NCBI GenBank assembly: GCA_902475535.1
Contig: CABRZR010000025.1
Span: forward strand, 1 to 13,294
Reading direction: 5' to 3'
DNA length: 13,294 bases
From: QAMH01 sp900556425
GTDB lineage: Bacteria; Actinomycetota; Coriobacteriia; Coriobacteriales; QAMH01
Positions within the stretch are counted from its first letter, which is position 1. Every line of letters starts with the position of its first letter. The notes below the pieces were generated by a model that was given only the letters and a program-made list of their open reading frames with translations, searched no databases and was not told where the DNA came from. Of the stretch, positions 1 to 6,755 are shown piece by piece. The position numbers and the translations under genes are program-made.

Positions 1-55
1 TGCCCCAGAGAACCACGTACTTGGGGGCCTCCCATCCGGGATGGTCGTAGCGGTC
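1..55. repeat. DNA patch identical to 3719-3773 (paralog repeat A)
   Basis: All 55 bases match 3719-3773 exactly, including every synonymous position. The stretch encodes the DRYDHPGWEAPKYVVLWG region of both oxidoreductase genes. The match may extend beyond the window edge. Directly to its right the two genes fall to roughly two-thirds identity. Confidence 0.95.
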
Positions 56-592
56 GGCAAATTTCGCGGCGCTATCGATGTCCGGGAAAGTCAGCCCCAG
101 AGAGAAGGCGCTGAATGCCATGCGCGGGCCATAGCAGGACCAGCCGGATTGCGAATAGCAGGCATTGGGAGTGCCGAACACCAGGTGAGCCGTCTGGGGG
201 TAATACGTCGTTCCTTGACGACCGGTGCCGCCAAAGACGAGCATGGATTCAGGGCCATACTCATCAGTGATACGACGCCAGTTATCCACAATCATGTCCA
301 GGGCTTCGTCCCAGGTGATGCGCTCCCACTTGTCCTTGCCGCGGTCCTCCCGGGCGCGCTTGATGGGATAGAGGATGCGGTCGGGATGATATGCGTACTC
401 GCGCAGAGCCAATCCTCGAGGGCATAAGGCGCCCTTGGTGATGTAATGCTCCGGATCGCCCTCGACCTTCACCAGCTTCCCGTCTCGGACGTGCAGCCTC
501 ACGCCGCAGCCGACGGGATGACATCCCGGAGGTGAAAAGCAGCAAGAACGAATAATGGTCTCGCCGTTCTTCTCGGTCTTCCAATCAGTCAT
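1..592 (-). CDS. Molybdopterin oxidoreductase, second paralog (partial, 3' end outside window)
   Basis: This is the N-terminal 197 codons of a Mo/W-bis-MGD oxidoreductase of the DMSO reductase superfamily; the gene runs off the left edge. The ATG at 592-590 is preceded by GGAGA a few bases upstream, and translation starts MTDWKTEKNGETIIRSCC. It aligns without a single indel with the complete enzyme at 1968-4310 (constant offset of 3718 bp), so it shares the N-terminal iron-sulfur cysteines, the GGTGR loop and the NACYSQSGWSCYGPR segment that may hold the metal ligand. There is no signal peptide or twin-arginine motif, so it is predicted cytoplasmic. It lies 73 bp downstream of the MFS gene on the same strand, with no convincing terminator between, and is probably the third gene of that operon. 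Identity to its paralog is patchy, with an 80-bp and a 55-bp stretch completely identical. The substrate is unknown. Confidence 0.88.
   Translation of the reverse strand, partial: MTDWKTEKNGETIIRSCCFSPPGCHPVGCGVRLHVRDGKLVKVEGDPEHYITKGALCPRGLALREYAYHPDRILYPIKRAREDRGKDKWERITWDEALDMIVDNWRRITDEYGPESMLVFGGTGRQGTTYYPQTAHLVFGTPNACYSQSGWSCYGPRMAFSAFSLGLTFPDIDSAAKFADRYDHPGWEAPKYVVLWG
294..373. repeat. DNA patch identical to 4012-4091 (paralog repeat B)
   Basis: Eighty consecutive bases match 4012-4091 without any difference, at the same 3718-bp offset as repeat A. It encodes about 27 residues around LYPIKRAREDRGKDKWERI. The flanks on both sides are clearly less similar, so identity begins and ends abruptly. 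Confidence 0.95.
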
Positions 593-665
593 ATTGTCTC
601 CAATCTATTGGGTGGCGAAGACATCTCCGGCAAATAGAGCGTTCCTTCGCCATGCAAATGTTCTG

Positions 666-1943
666 CTAACGCAGACCGGCGTCTTTGGGCACAAACAAAG
701 TGATAACCGCATAAACCAGAAACCCGACGGCAATAAGATTGCCAAGAAGCAAGAAGTCGGGGCCAGCAATAGCCGAAAGCACATATGTGGGTAACACGAA
801 CGATCCGAGATTCTGCAACGTCGCCTGGAAACCACCAGCAGTGCCCACAAGTTCCTTTGGCAAGTCAGGAAGCTGAGCGGGAAGCGCCTTGGTCTGCGAA
901 AGGCATCCGCCTATGACGAACAGCTCGAGGAACATCAGTGCATTGGTCCAAATGCCATAGGGAATGTTCCACCCCACGAACATGATGGCAGCAGCTAAAA
1001 AGGCCAGAACAATGAGCCACAGGCGGCTCTTTCCCGTTCTGGAAATGATCGCCGGCAAGACAATGCTGCCCAAAGCGCTACCCAGCACGACAATGGTTGA
1101 CAACGTAGCGGCGTCAAGCTCTGATAGCCCCTTGGACATGAACAGCATAATCGCGAATATGTTAATAGCGACATAGGCACCATACAGACAGAAGTACAGA
1201 AGTGAGGCGACCCAGACGCTACGGTACTTGAGAGCACGACCCAGAGTCTTAAGATAGTTATCCGTCTGTAGACTTGGCATCCCCTTGGGCGCATTTTTCA
1301 GCAAGAAAACAATGAGAACGGCACCGACCACCATGGCACCAACGCAAACCCACATCAGAGTGCCCGTATCGGGGAAAAACGTGCCGGAGCTCAGCGCTAC
1401 AGCAGAGCCAATCGTGGCAAGGGCGACATAAAGGCCCATGCCGAAATTGAATTGCTTCGGCGAGAACCACATATTCAATATCTTGGCAACGGTACAGTTG
1501 AGTCCACCAAAACAGCCGCCTATGAGGAAATTTCCCGCAGCGAGCAGCATGATGTTACTTTGCATATCTACCCAAACGACACGCATATAAGCACCGATAA
1601 TGCCCAAAATAATGGCCACGATCATCACGTTCTTGGCACCAATGCGATCCGTGAGCGCCCCAGCAAAGAAGCAGAGAATGAACCCTGCCATGGAGCCGAT
1701 AGTTTGAATTAGGGAAAAATCCTGCGGCGTCATGCCATCCATGATGAATCGCGCGGAAAGACCCGTGGTGCACATAACGCAAAAAATCATAATGAGATCT
1801 AGAGCGCAATAAACTGCCAAGATAACCCAACGATAGGGCTGGTTATGGTATTCGGCAAAAGGGTCATCAGTAAGCTGTTCGGGCGCCAATTCCAAATCAG
1901 CGGGTTCGCAGACGCTGCCTGAAGAAGATCTACTTTCCGTCAT
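666..1943 (-). CDS. MFS transporter
   Basis: This 425-residue integral membrane protein is of normal length for a 12-TM major facilitator. About 37 polar N-terminal residues precede the first membrane segment (roughly 38-60). The loop after TM2 contains GALTDRIGAK at 95-104, a good match to MFS motif A (GxLaDRxGxK). Long hydrophobic segments follow through to residue 420. The start ATG is well supported by AAGGAGGAG just upstream. It begins 24 bp after the stop of the oxidoreductase at 1968-4310 and is followed by the second oxidoreductase, so the three are probably co-transcribed. The context suggests it imports the oxidoreductase substrate, exports the product, or both; the sequence does not reveal the substrate. 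Family membership is near certain; the role is inferred only from the neighbours. Confidence 0.93.
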   Translation of the reverse strand: MTESRSSSGSVCEPADLELAPEQLTDDPFAEYHNQPYRWVILAVYCALDLIMIFCVMCTTGLSARFIMDGMTPQDFSLIQTIGSMAGFILCFFAGALTDRIGAKNVMIVAIILGIIGAYMRVVWVDMQSNIMLLAAGNFLIGGCFGGLNCTVAKILNMWFSPKQFNFGMGLYVALATIGSAVALSSGTFFPDTGTLMWVCVGAMVVGAVLIVFLLKNAPKGMPSLQTDNYLKTLGRALKYRSVWVASLLYFCLYGAYVAINIFAIMLFMSKGLSELDAATLSTIVVLGSALGSIVLPAIISRTGKSRLWLIVLAFLAAAIMFVGWNIPYGIWTNALMFLELFVIGGCLSQTKALPAQLPDLPKELVGTAGGFQATLQNLGSFVLPTYVLSAIAGPDFLLLGNLIAVGFLVYAVITLFVPKDAGLR

Positions 1944-1967
1944 CTTGCTCCTCCTTAAGAAACTCGA

Positions 1968-4310
1968 TTAGGCCTCTGCCCTGGCAATAGCCTCAGAAAT
2001 ACTTTTATTTGGAAAGCGCTCTCCAGTGGTAACCGGCGTAGGGTCTGCAACGCGTTGATTCTTTGACCGGCTTACACGGCAAATCATGTTTTTGAAGCAA
2101 TCGCCGTATCCAAGCTTTCCGTTCACCTTGTGAGGCATCGAGGCATTGACGTTCGATTTCCAATTACCAAAGAGATTGGGAGCCTCGGGATCTTGTTCGG
2201 GATACCACCAGCCGTGCATTGCGTGAATCACGCGAGGGTTAATGGTATCCGTAATGTGCGCCCGCTGGCGGCAACTGCCAAAGGGGGTCTCGATGAGACA
2301 CCAGTCCCCTTCTCCTATGCCCAGGTCAGCTGCGGTGTCCGGGTGAATTTCCACTAATGGATCCGGTACGATCTGACGTAGGCTGGGAACCTGTCGATGC
2401 TCGGAATGGAACGACACGTACGTGCGAGCGCCAGTAGTCAATATAAGAGGATAGTCTTTTGCGAATTCTGGCTTGCTAAAAGGACTGTAGGGAGGCTCTG
2501 CGTAATAGGGCAGCGGATCATCACCGAATTGCTGGAAGGCCAGGCTGTAGAGTTCCACTCGCCCAGTGCTTGTCAGAAAGCCTGGCTGCCCGTCAGGACG
2601 CAAGAGTCCTTTCTCGTACTTGTAATAGGGTTCTTCAGAGGGAACGACGACTCGATCGCGCAACTCCTCCCAGGGGATGCGCGCATGAGCCGGCATCATT
2701 CGCTTATTCAGATAATCTTGCTCATCTTCGTATTCGTTCCAAATCTCTGGCTTCAGACGCTTGCCAAGGGCAATCATCATCTCGATATCTGATTTTGCCT
2801 CCCCTACGGAAATCGCTTTGTTTATTGCTCCATAGAACGATGTGTTCAATGCATAGTTAGTCTCAACCATGGAATCGTGTTCAGCCCAGGTGCTCAGGGG
2901 CAGAACGACATCGCAAAGGGCCATCGTAGTTGGATTGTGGAAGGGTTCCGTCGCGAAGCAGAATTCCATCTTCTCTTGAAGCGCCTTGAGCCAACGCTGC
3001 GGAGCCGAAGATATTGCCGCACCGACCACGTTGGAGCAGTGGAACATCGCCATGCGCAGGGGATAGGGCTCGTCGGTCTCCAGACAATCCAGCGTTGCAT
3101 CGGGAGCGGCCGTGGAAAGGACAGCATTTACGGCTGGATAGGTGTCATTGCCGATGCGCTGATCCCAGAGCTCCTTGGTTATGGCACCTTTCTCGATAGC
3201 AAAGTCGGCGGGATTAGCCACAGGGCTCACATTGAACTCACCCAAAGTGGTACCACCAGGAATGTCATAGTTTCCTGTGATAGCATTCATCGCGATGATG
3301 CACTGGGCCACCTGGGCTCCATTCGGATTCTGGTCGACGGCCAGGCCCCAGCCGAAGGAGACCGGCTTGGCCGTGGCGATCTTGCGGGCCACGCGGACGA
3401 TCTGCTCCTCGGGCACCCAGCATATCTCGGCCGCCCTCGACGGCGGCATCGACTGCACGCGCTCGGCCAGCTCGTCGAATCCGTAGCACCACCTGTCGAC
3501 CCAGTCGTGATCGTAGAGGTCCTCGTTTATGATGACGTTGAGCAGCGCCATGGCCAAGGCGGCGTCAGAGCCGGGGCGTAGCATGACAACCTCGTCGGAA
3601 CGGCTTCCCAGCCAGGTCATGCGCGGGTCGATCATGATGATCTTCGTGCCGAACTGGCGCATCATCTCCACGAGGGAGTGGCCCCAGAAGCCGTCGGGGT
3701 TCGACTTGAGGGGCTCCTTGCCCCAGAGAACCACGTACTTGGGGGCCTCCCATCCGGGATGGTCGTAGCGGTCCTGGAACTTTGCAGCATTATCGATATC
3801 GGGAAAGGTGAGCCCTAGAGAGAACATCGTAAAGCTGAGACGTGGGCCATAGCAGGACCAGCCAGATTGAGCGTAGCATGAATTTGGCGTTCCGAATACA
3901 GATAGTGCTATGGTCGGATAGTAGTTATTCCCTTCACGGCCCGTGCCGCCAAACACGAGCACTGATTGAGGTCCGTACTTTTCCTGAATTCTACGTGTGT
4001 TCTCCTCAATGATGTCCAGGGCTTCGTCCCAGGTGATGCGCTCCCACTTGTCCTTGCCGCGGTCCTCCCGGGCGCGCTTGATGGGATAGAGAATGCGGTC
4101 GGGGTGATAGATGTACTCCTGAACAGATAGCCCGCGAGGGCACATGGCACCCTTCGTCACGGGATGCTCCGGATCGCCCTCGACCTTCACCAGCTTCCCA
4201 TCTCGGACGTGCAACCTCACGCCGCAGCCGACGGGATGACACCCCGGCGGTGACCAGCAACATGACCTGATGATGGTCTCGCCATCCTTCTCGGTTTTCC
4301 AATCAGTCAT
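1968..4310 (-). CDS. Molybdopterin (Mo/W-bis-MGD) oxidoreductase, cytoplasmic, catechol-dehydroxylase-like candidate
   Basis: This is a full-length 780-residue catalytic subunit of the DMSO reductase superfamily. The N-terminus has cysteines C17, C18, C24, C29 and C57 (CCWSPPGCHPVGCGV ... AMCPRG), the expected place for a [4Fe-4S] cluster. GGTGREGNN at 121-129 and FGTPNSCYAQSGWSCYGPR at 139-157 follow; C153 is a possible metal ligand (inference). A C-terminal molybdopterin-dinucleotide-binding domain begins near 625 (YPLILTTGARTY, FHSEHRQ, AMHGWWYPEQ). There is no twin-arginine signal, so it should work in the cytoplasm. A strong AAGGAGGAGG precedes the ATG. It heads an operon with the MFS gene and a paralog, downstream of LysR. 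No dedicated electron-transfer subunit is seen within the window. Catechol dehydroxylases of Eggerthella and Gordonibacter belong to this superfamily and can sit beside transporters, but transhydroxylase, hydratase or reductase activity is also possible. GC content swings widely within the gene. Confidence 0.92.
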   Translation of the reverse strand: MTDWKTEKDGETIIRSCCWSPPGCHPVGCGVRLHVRDGKLVKVEGDPEHPVTKGAMCPRGLSVQEYIYHPDRILYPIKRAREDRGKDKWERITWDEALDIIEENTRRIQEKYGPQSVLVFGGTGREGNNYYPTIALSVFGTPNSCYAQSGWSCYGPRLSFTMFSLGLTFPDIDNAAKFQDRYDHPGWEAPKYVVLWGKEPLKSNPDGFWGHSLVEMMRQFGTKIIMIDPRMTWLGSRSDEVVMLRPGSDAALAMALLNVIINEDLYDHDWVDRWCYGFDELAERVQSMPPSRAAEICWVPEEQIVRVARKIATAKPVSFGWGLAVDQNPNGAQVAQCIIAMNAITGNYDIPGGTTLGEFNVSPVANPADFAIEKGAITKELWDQRIGNDTYPAVNAVLSTAAPDATLDCLETDEPYPLRMAMFHCSNVVGAAISSAPQRWLKALQEKMEFCFATEPFHNPTTMALCDVVLPLSTWAEHDSMVETNYALNTSFYGAINKAISVGEAKSDIEMMIALGKRLKPEIWNEYEDEQDYLNKRMMPAHARIPWEELRDRVVVPSEEPYYKYEKGLLRPDGQPGFLTSTGRVELYSLAFQQFGDDPLPYYAEPPYSPFSKPEFAKDYPLILTTGARTYVSFHSEHRQVPSLRQIVPDPLVEIHPDTAADLGIGEGDWCLIETPFGSCRQRAHITDTINPRVIHAMHGWWYPEQDPEAPNLFGNWKSNVNASMPHKVNGKLGYGDCFKNMICRVSRSKNQRVADPTPVTTGERFPNKSISEAIARAEA
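3719..3773. repeat. Second copy of paralog repeat A
   Basis: This stretch is identical to bases 1-55 and forms one end of a GC-rich portion of the complete oxidoreductase gene (about 3300-3780). Confidence 0.95.
4012..4091. repeat. Second copy of paralog repeat B
   Basis: This stretch is identical to 294-373. It is GC-rich compared with the sequence immediately to its left inside the same gene. Confidence 0.95.
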
Positions 4311-4351
4311 CGTGCCTCCTCCTTATCAGATTGCCCGTATTTAGGACAACC

Positions 4352-4367
4352 AACCTGATATGAGGTT
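4352..4367. promoter_or_regulatory. Candidate LysR operator upstream of the oxidoreductase operon
   Basis: AACCTGATATGAGGTT reads as its own reverse complement at 14 of 16 positions. On the minus strand it contains a T-N11-A match inside the dyad, the usual LysR box form. It lies 42-57 bases before the oxidoreductase ATG at 4310. No convincing -35/-10 pair was found around it, so the exact promoter is left open. Confidence 0.45.
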
Positions 4368-4408
4368 ATTGGGCGCACTGATTAACGAGAAGATACGTAG
4401 GTATAACA

Positions 4409-4433
4409 GAGGCGCAACGATTCGTTGCGCCTC
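4409..4433 (-). terminator. Hairpin after the LysR gene
   Basis: A perfect 12-bp inverted repeat with a single central base (arms GAGGCGCAACGA / TCGTTGCGCCTC) starts 28 bases after the LysR stop. It probably ends LysR transcription before the oxidoreductase promoter. The following bases on the minus strand (TGTTATACC) are only weakly T-rich, so it is not a textbook intrinsic terminator. Confidence 0.5.
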
Positions 4434-4460
4434 CATGCCAATTAAAAACACGATGTTGAT

Positions 4461-5393
4461 TCAGGCGGTTTTTGAAATGAAATCCTGGATCTGACTCTCC
4501 AGAACACTCAAAGCAGAGACTTTCTTGCTGTCCTTGCGATAGATAAAGTAGGAATACCAGCGCAGCTTCTCACAGCGCAAAGGAACTGCCGTGAGATGCT
4601 CCTCCCATTCTTTGGATGATTTATGAGAGACGATCATGGCTTTAGTGTCTGAATACCGGACAATTCCAGCAGCAGTCGCATATTCATCGATAAGATCTTT
4701 TGGCGATAAATCGATACCCAAAGTTGCACATTCATCGATAAGCTGACGATAAACAAAATCGAAATCAGACAGAAGCACGAGATCAAGATTTTCCAGATCA
4801 CGAAGAGTGACCTCGCCCTTATGTGCCAGAGAGTTGCGCTCACTCATAAGAACAAGGGGCACCATTCTGTCGAAACCAAGTGGAATCTGCCGGCATTTTG
4901 GAAAAGAACGCTGCATGCAGACGATAAATGCCCCATCTGCCTCCTCATCCATCACTTTCTTATAGCATTCGAATGGCGTTCCCTGAGAAAGACCGACATA
5001 GATCCCCGAAATATTGCTTGAATTGAATTGCGCCAGATACTCGAACAAACCAGGGGTTGCAGTTGCGAGGGTAGGAGAGAAAACAATGTCAAGCGTTTTC
5101 ATTTGAGCCTCGATAGCATTCAGATTTCGATTGCGCTGATTGAACTCGTTGATTAGGCTGTCGTAGTCGGAAAGAATCTTGTCACTAAGGTATGCAAAAC
5201 GACGTCCAGAAGGGGTGAGCATAAGTTTCGCCCCATCCTTATCGACCAAGACGATGTCTAGCTCCGATTCGATAGAGTGAATGGCCTTGCTCACCGCCTG
5301 ACGCGTCAAGAAGAGTTCTTTGGCAGTTTGCGTATAATTTAGATTTTTGCCGAACAATGCAAAGCAACGCAGCTGCTGGATTTCGATGCTCAT
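4461..5393 (-). CDS. LysR-family transcriptional regulator
   Basis: The N-terminal winged helix-turn-helix reads IEIQQLRCFALFGKNLNYTQ, then ELFLTRQAVSKAIHSIESEL, then the LTPSGRRF wing, a standard LysR layout. The remainder (about 90-310) matches the periplasmic-binding-like effector domain. I chose the ATG at 5393-5391 (310 residues, start MSIEIQQLR): it has AGGAGG at good spacing, and LysR proteins usually begin a few residues before the QQLR motif. The upstream in-frame ATG at 5411 adds only MARRAC and has a poor ribosome site. The gene is AT-rich compared with the genes to its right. It is upstream of, and on the same strand as, the oxidoreductase-MFS operon, with a hairpin and a dyad between, so it is the likely local regulator. 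The effector is unknown; an aromatic or other substrate of the oxidoreductase is a guess. Confidence 0.93.
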   Translation of the reverse strand: MSIEIQQLRCFALFGKNLNYTQTAKELFLTRQAVSKAIHSIESELDIVLVDKDGAKLMLTPSGRRFAYLSDKILSDYDSLINEFNQRNRNLNAIEAQMKTLDIVFSPTLATATPGLFEYLAQFNSSNISGIYVGLSQGTPFECYKKVMDEEADGAFIVCMQRSFPKCRQIPLGFDRMVPLVLMSERNSLAHKGEVTLRDLENLDLVLLSDFDFVYRQLIDECATLGIDLSPKDLIDEYATAAGIVRYSDTKAMIVSHKSSKEWEEHLTAVPLRCEKLRWYSYFIYRKDSKKVSALSVLESQIQDFISKTA

Positions 5394-5416
5394 GCAAGCC
5401 CTCCTGGCCATGAATC

Positions 5417-5438
5417 GCCTTTAGCCCCCTCTAAAGGC
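5417..5438. promoter_or_regulatory. Candidate LysR autoregulatory dyad
   Basis: Perfect 8-bp arms GCCTTTAG and CTAAAGGC are separated by six bases, and T-N11-A occurs inside the dyad. It lies 24-45 bases upstream of the chosen LysR start and in the divergent region shared with the iron-sulfur gene. LysR proteins commonly bind such sites to control their own gene; whether this one does is inference. Confidence 0.45.
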
Positions 5439-5532
5439 ACTGACAAGCATACAACATCCAGAAGCAAGCTTCGTCCGTTTACATTACCGAGAGTCAGAAA
5501 TAAGCATCTGGCTATTCCGCTTCTCTCGTTCA

Positions 5533-5561
5533 TTACGCTGCATACATCTCATCGCTATAAT
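5533..5561 (+). promoter_or_regulatory. Promoter of the iron-sulfur protein gene (leaderless)
   Basis: A perfect -10 box TATAAT lies at 5556-5561. A weak -35 candidate TTACGC sits 17 bases upstream (5533-5538). The expected transcription start is at or within a base of the ATG at 5568, and TTTCCCC before the ATG is not a ribosome binding site. Confidence 0.65.
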
Positions 5562-5567
5562 TTCCCC

Positions 5568-6713
5568 ATGAGCAAGATTGACACCATAGAGAGCATCTCG
5601 GACAAGCTGGCCGCGACCTCGATTTCGGTCGTGCCCAAGCGCTGCGTCTACATTCGTAACTGGCATTCGCGTTGCCGCAGTTGTCTGGCAGCCTGTCAGC
5701 ACGACGCCATCAAGCGCTCGCTTGGCCATCTTTCCATCGACTCGGAACTCTGCACCAACTGCGGTGCCTGCGTGGCGGCCTGCCCCACATCGGCCATGAG
5801 CACGACCGCGCCCTCGGCCACCGAAATCGTGCGTCAAGCCCGTATCTCGGCCGAGCGCAACGCCGGCAGCGCGGCGTTCATCTGCGCGCGACATGCCCAG
5901 GCAACGCACGTCGACACTGACCGCGTCGTCGTGCTGCCCTGCCTCAACTATCTCGACGAATATCTCATCACCGGCATGTTCGCACTCAAGTTCAAGCGCG
6001 TCGTTCTCTTCACCTTGAGCTGCGAGGGGTGCGACATCGACTGCGAACAACCCTACTTCGAGGAGATGGTCCGCAGCACGCGCCAGGTGCTCGACCTGTG
6101 GAAGGTACCCGGCACCTTCGCCATGCTCGACGAAGTGCCAGCCACCCTCGTCCTCGACAAGCCACGTGCGCAGGCGAGCGTCATCAAGTCCGATCGGCGC
6201 GAGGCCTTCGAGCAGGCCGGTGCCTCGGCAGTCGGATACGCCTGGCATGCCGTGAGCTCGGCCATCGGCAGCCTCACGGGCGAGGCCGCGCCCGACCCCA
6301 ACGCCCAGATCATCATGACCCCCGAGGAGCGCTTCGCTCCCGACAGCTACCGCAGCATACGCCTGCTCAGGATGCTCGAAACCATCGGCACGCACCCGCA
6401 AGGTGCCACCATCGACACACGCTTCTGGGCCTCGGTCGATATCGATCCCGATCGCTGCAAGCACTGCGGGGCATGTGCGCGCATGTGCGTGACCCAGGCG
6501 CTCAAGTACCACGTCGATGACGAGCGACGCGCAACTCTCAGCTTCAGGCCCGCGCTCTGCGTGAACTGCCATCTCTGCCGTGATAGCTGCATCTCGCATT
6601 CGATGATCTACACGACCAAGGTTCCAGCGGCAGACCTCGTGCCCGACGTCGTCAAATTCCTCTACAAAGACGAGGAGCTTCCCCAGAAGGGAAGCCCCCG
6701 CATCGGCCTATAA
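5568..6713 (+). CDS. Multi-cluster [4Fe-4S] ferredoxin-type protein with MvhD-like central Cys domain
   Basis: This 381-residue soluble protein has two ferredoxin-like modules. The first is C36-x2-C39-x3-C43 plus C62-x2-C65-x2-C68-x3-C72-P. The second is C297-x2-C300-x2-C303-x3-C307 plus C331-x2-C334-x2-C337-x3-C341. Between them, ICARHA (C106), LPCLNYLD (C125) and SCEGCDIDC (C152, C155, C159) recall the cysteine pattern of the small iron-sulfur subunit of MvhD/HdrA-linked hydrogenases; that similarity is by eye. It has no signal peptide or membrane segment, so it is likely a cytoplasmic electron carrier or adaptor. In the first module the usual first cysteine is His33, with C26 nearby as an alternative ligand. 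It is divergent from LysR, convergent with the next gene and stands alone. No Shine-Dalgarno is present and a TATAAT box ends seven bases before the ATG, suggesting a leaderless mRNA. Its partner enzyme is not visible here. Confidence 0.85.
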   Translation: MSKIDTIESISDKLAATSISVVPKRCVYIRNWHSRCRSCLAACQHDAIKRSLGHLSIDSELCTNCGACVAACPTSAMSTTAPSATEIVRQARISAERNAGSAAFICARHAQATHVDTDRVVVLPCLNYLDEYLITGMFALKFKRVVLFTLSCEGCDIDCEQPYFEEMVRSTRQVLDLWKVPGTFAMLDEVPATLVLDKPRAQASVIKSDRREAFEQAGASAVGYAWHAVSSAIGSLTGEAAPDPNAQIIMTPEERFAPDSYRSIRLLRMLETIGTHPQGATIDTRFWASVDIDPDRCKHCGACARMCVTQALKYHVDDERRATLSFRPALCVNCHLCRDSCISHSMIYTTKVPAADLVPDVVKFLYKDEELPQKGSPRIGL

Positions 6714-6746
6714 CCAGACAAAAGCGCCCCGGCGACAATTGTCTGG
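6714..6746. terminator. Hairpin between convergent genes
   Basis: Arms CCAGACAA (6714-6721) and TTGTCTGG (6739-6746) are perfect complements around a GC-rich centre. The hairpin starts directly after the stop of the iron-sulfur gene and lies just past the stop of the convergent gene, so it could serve both. There is no strong T-run on either side. Confidence 0.45.
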
Positions 6747-6755
6747 TCGCGCAGG

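Noticed and set aside
593..665. Possible terminator between the MFS gene and the second oxidoreductase
   Set aside because: Only a 6-bp stem (GCGAAG/CTTCGC) with a 24-base loop and no T-run; too weak to claim.
2877..3581. Plus-strand open frame (234 codons) opposite the oxidoreductase
   Set aside because: It exists only over the GC-rich part of the real gene and shows no domain.
5461..5472. Short inverted repeat GAAGC-AA-GCTTC in the LysR upstream region
   Set aside because: Five-base arms are expected by chance and it is less convincing than the dyad at 5417-5438.
5484..6599. Long minus-strand open frame (371 codons) opposite the iron-sulfur protein gene
   Set aside because: It is a GC-rich antisense shadow: low-complexity Arg/Ala/Gly/His composition, no family motifs, and the opposite strand has clear ferredoxin motifs.
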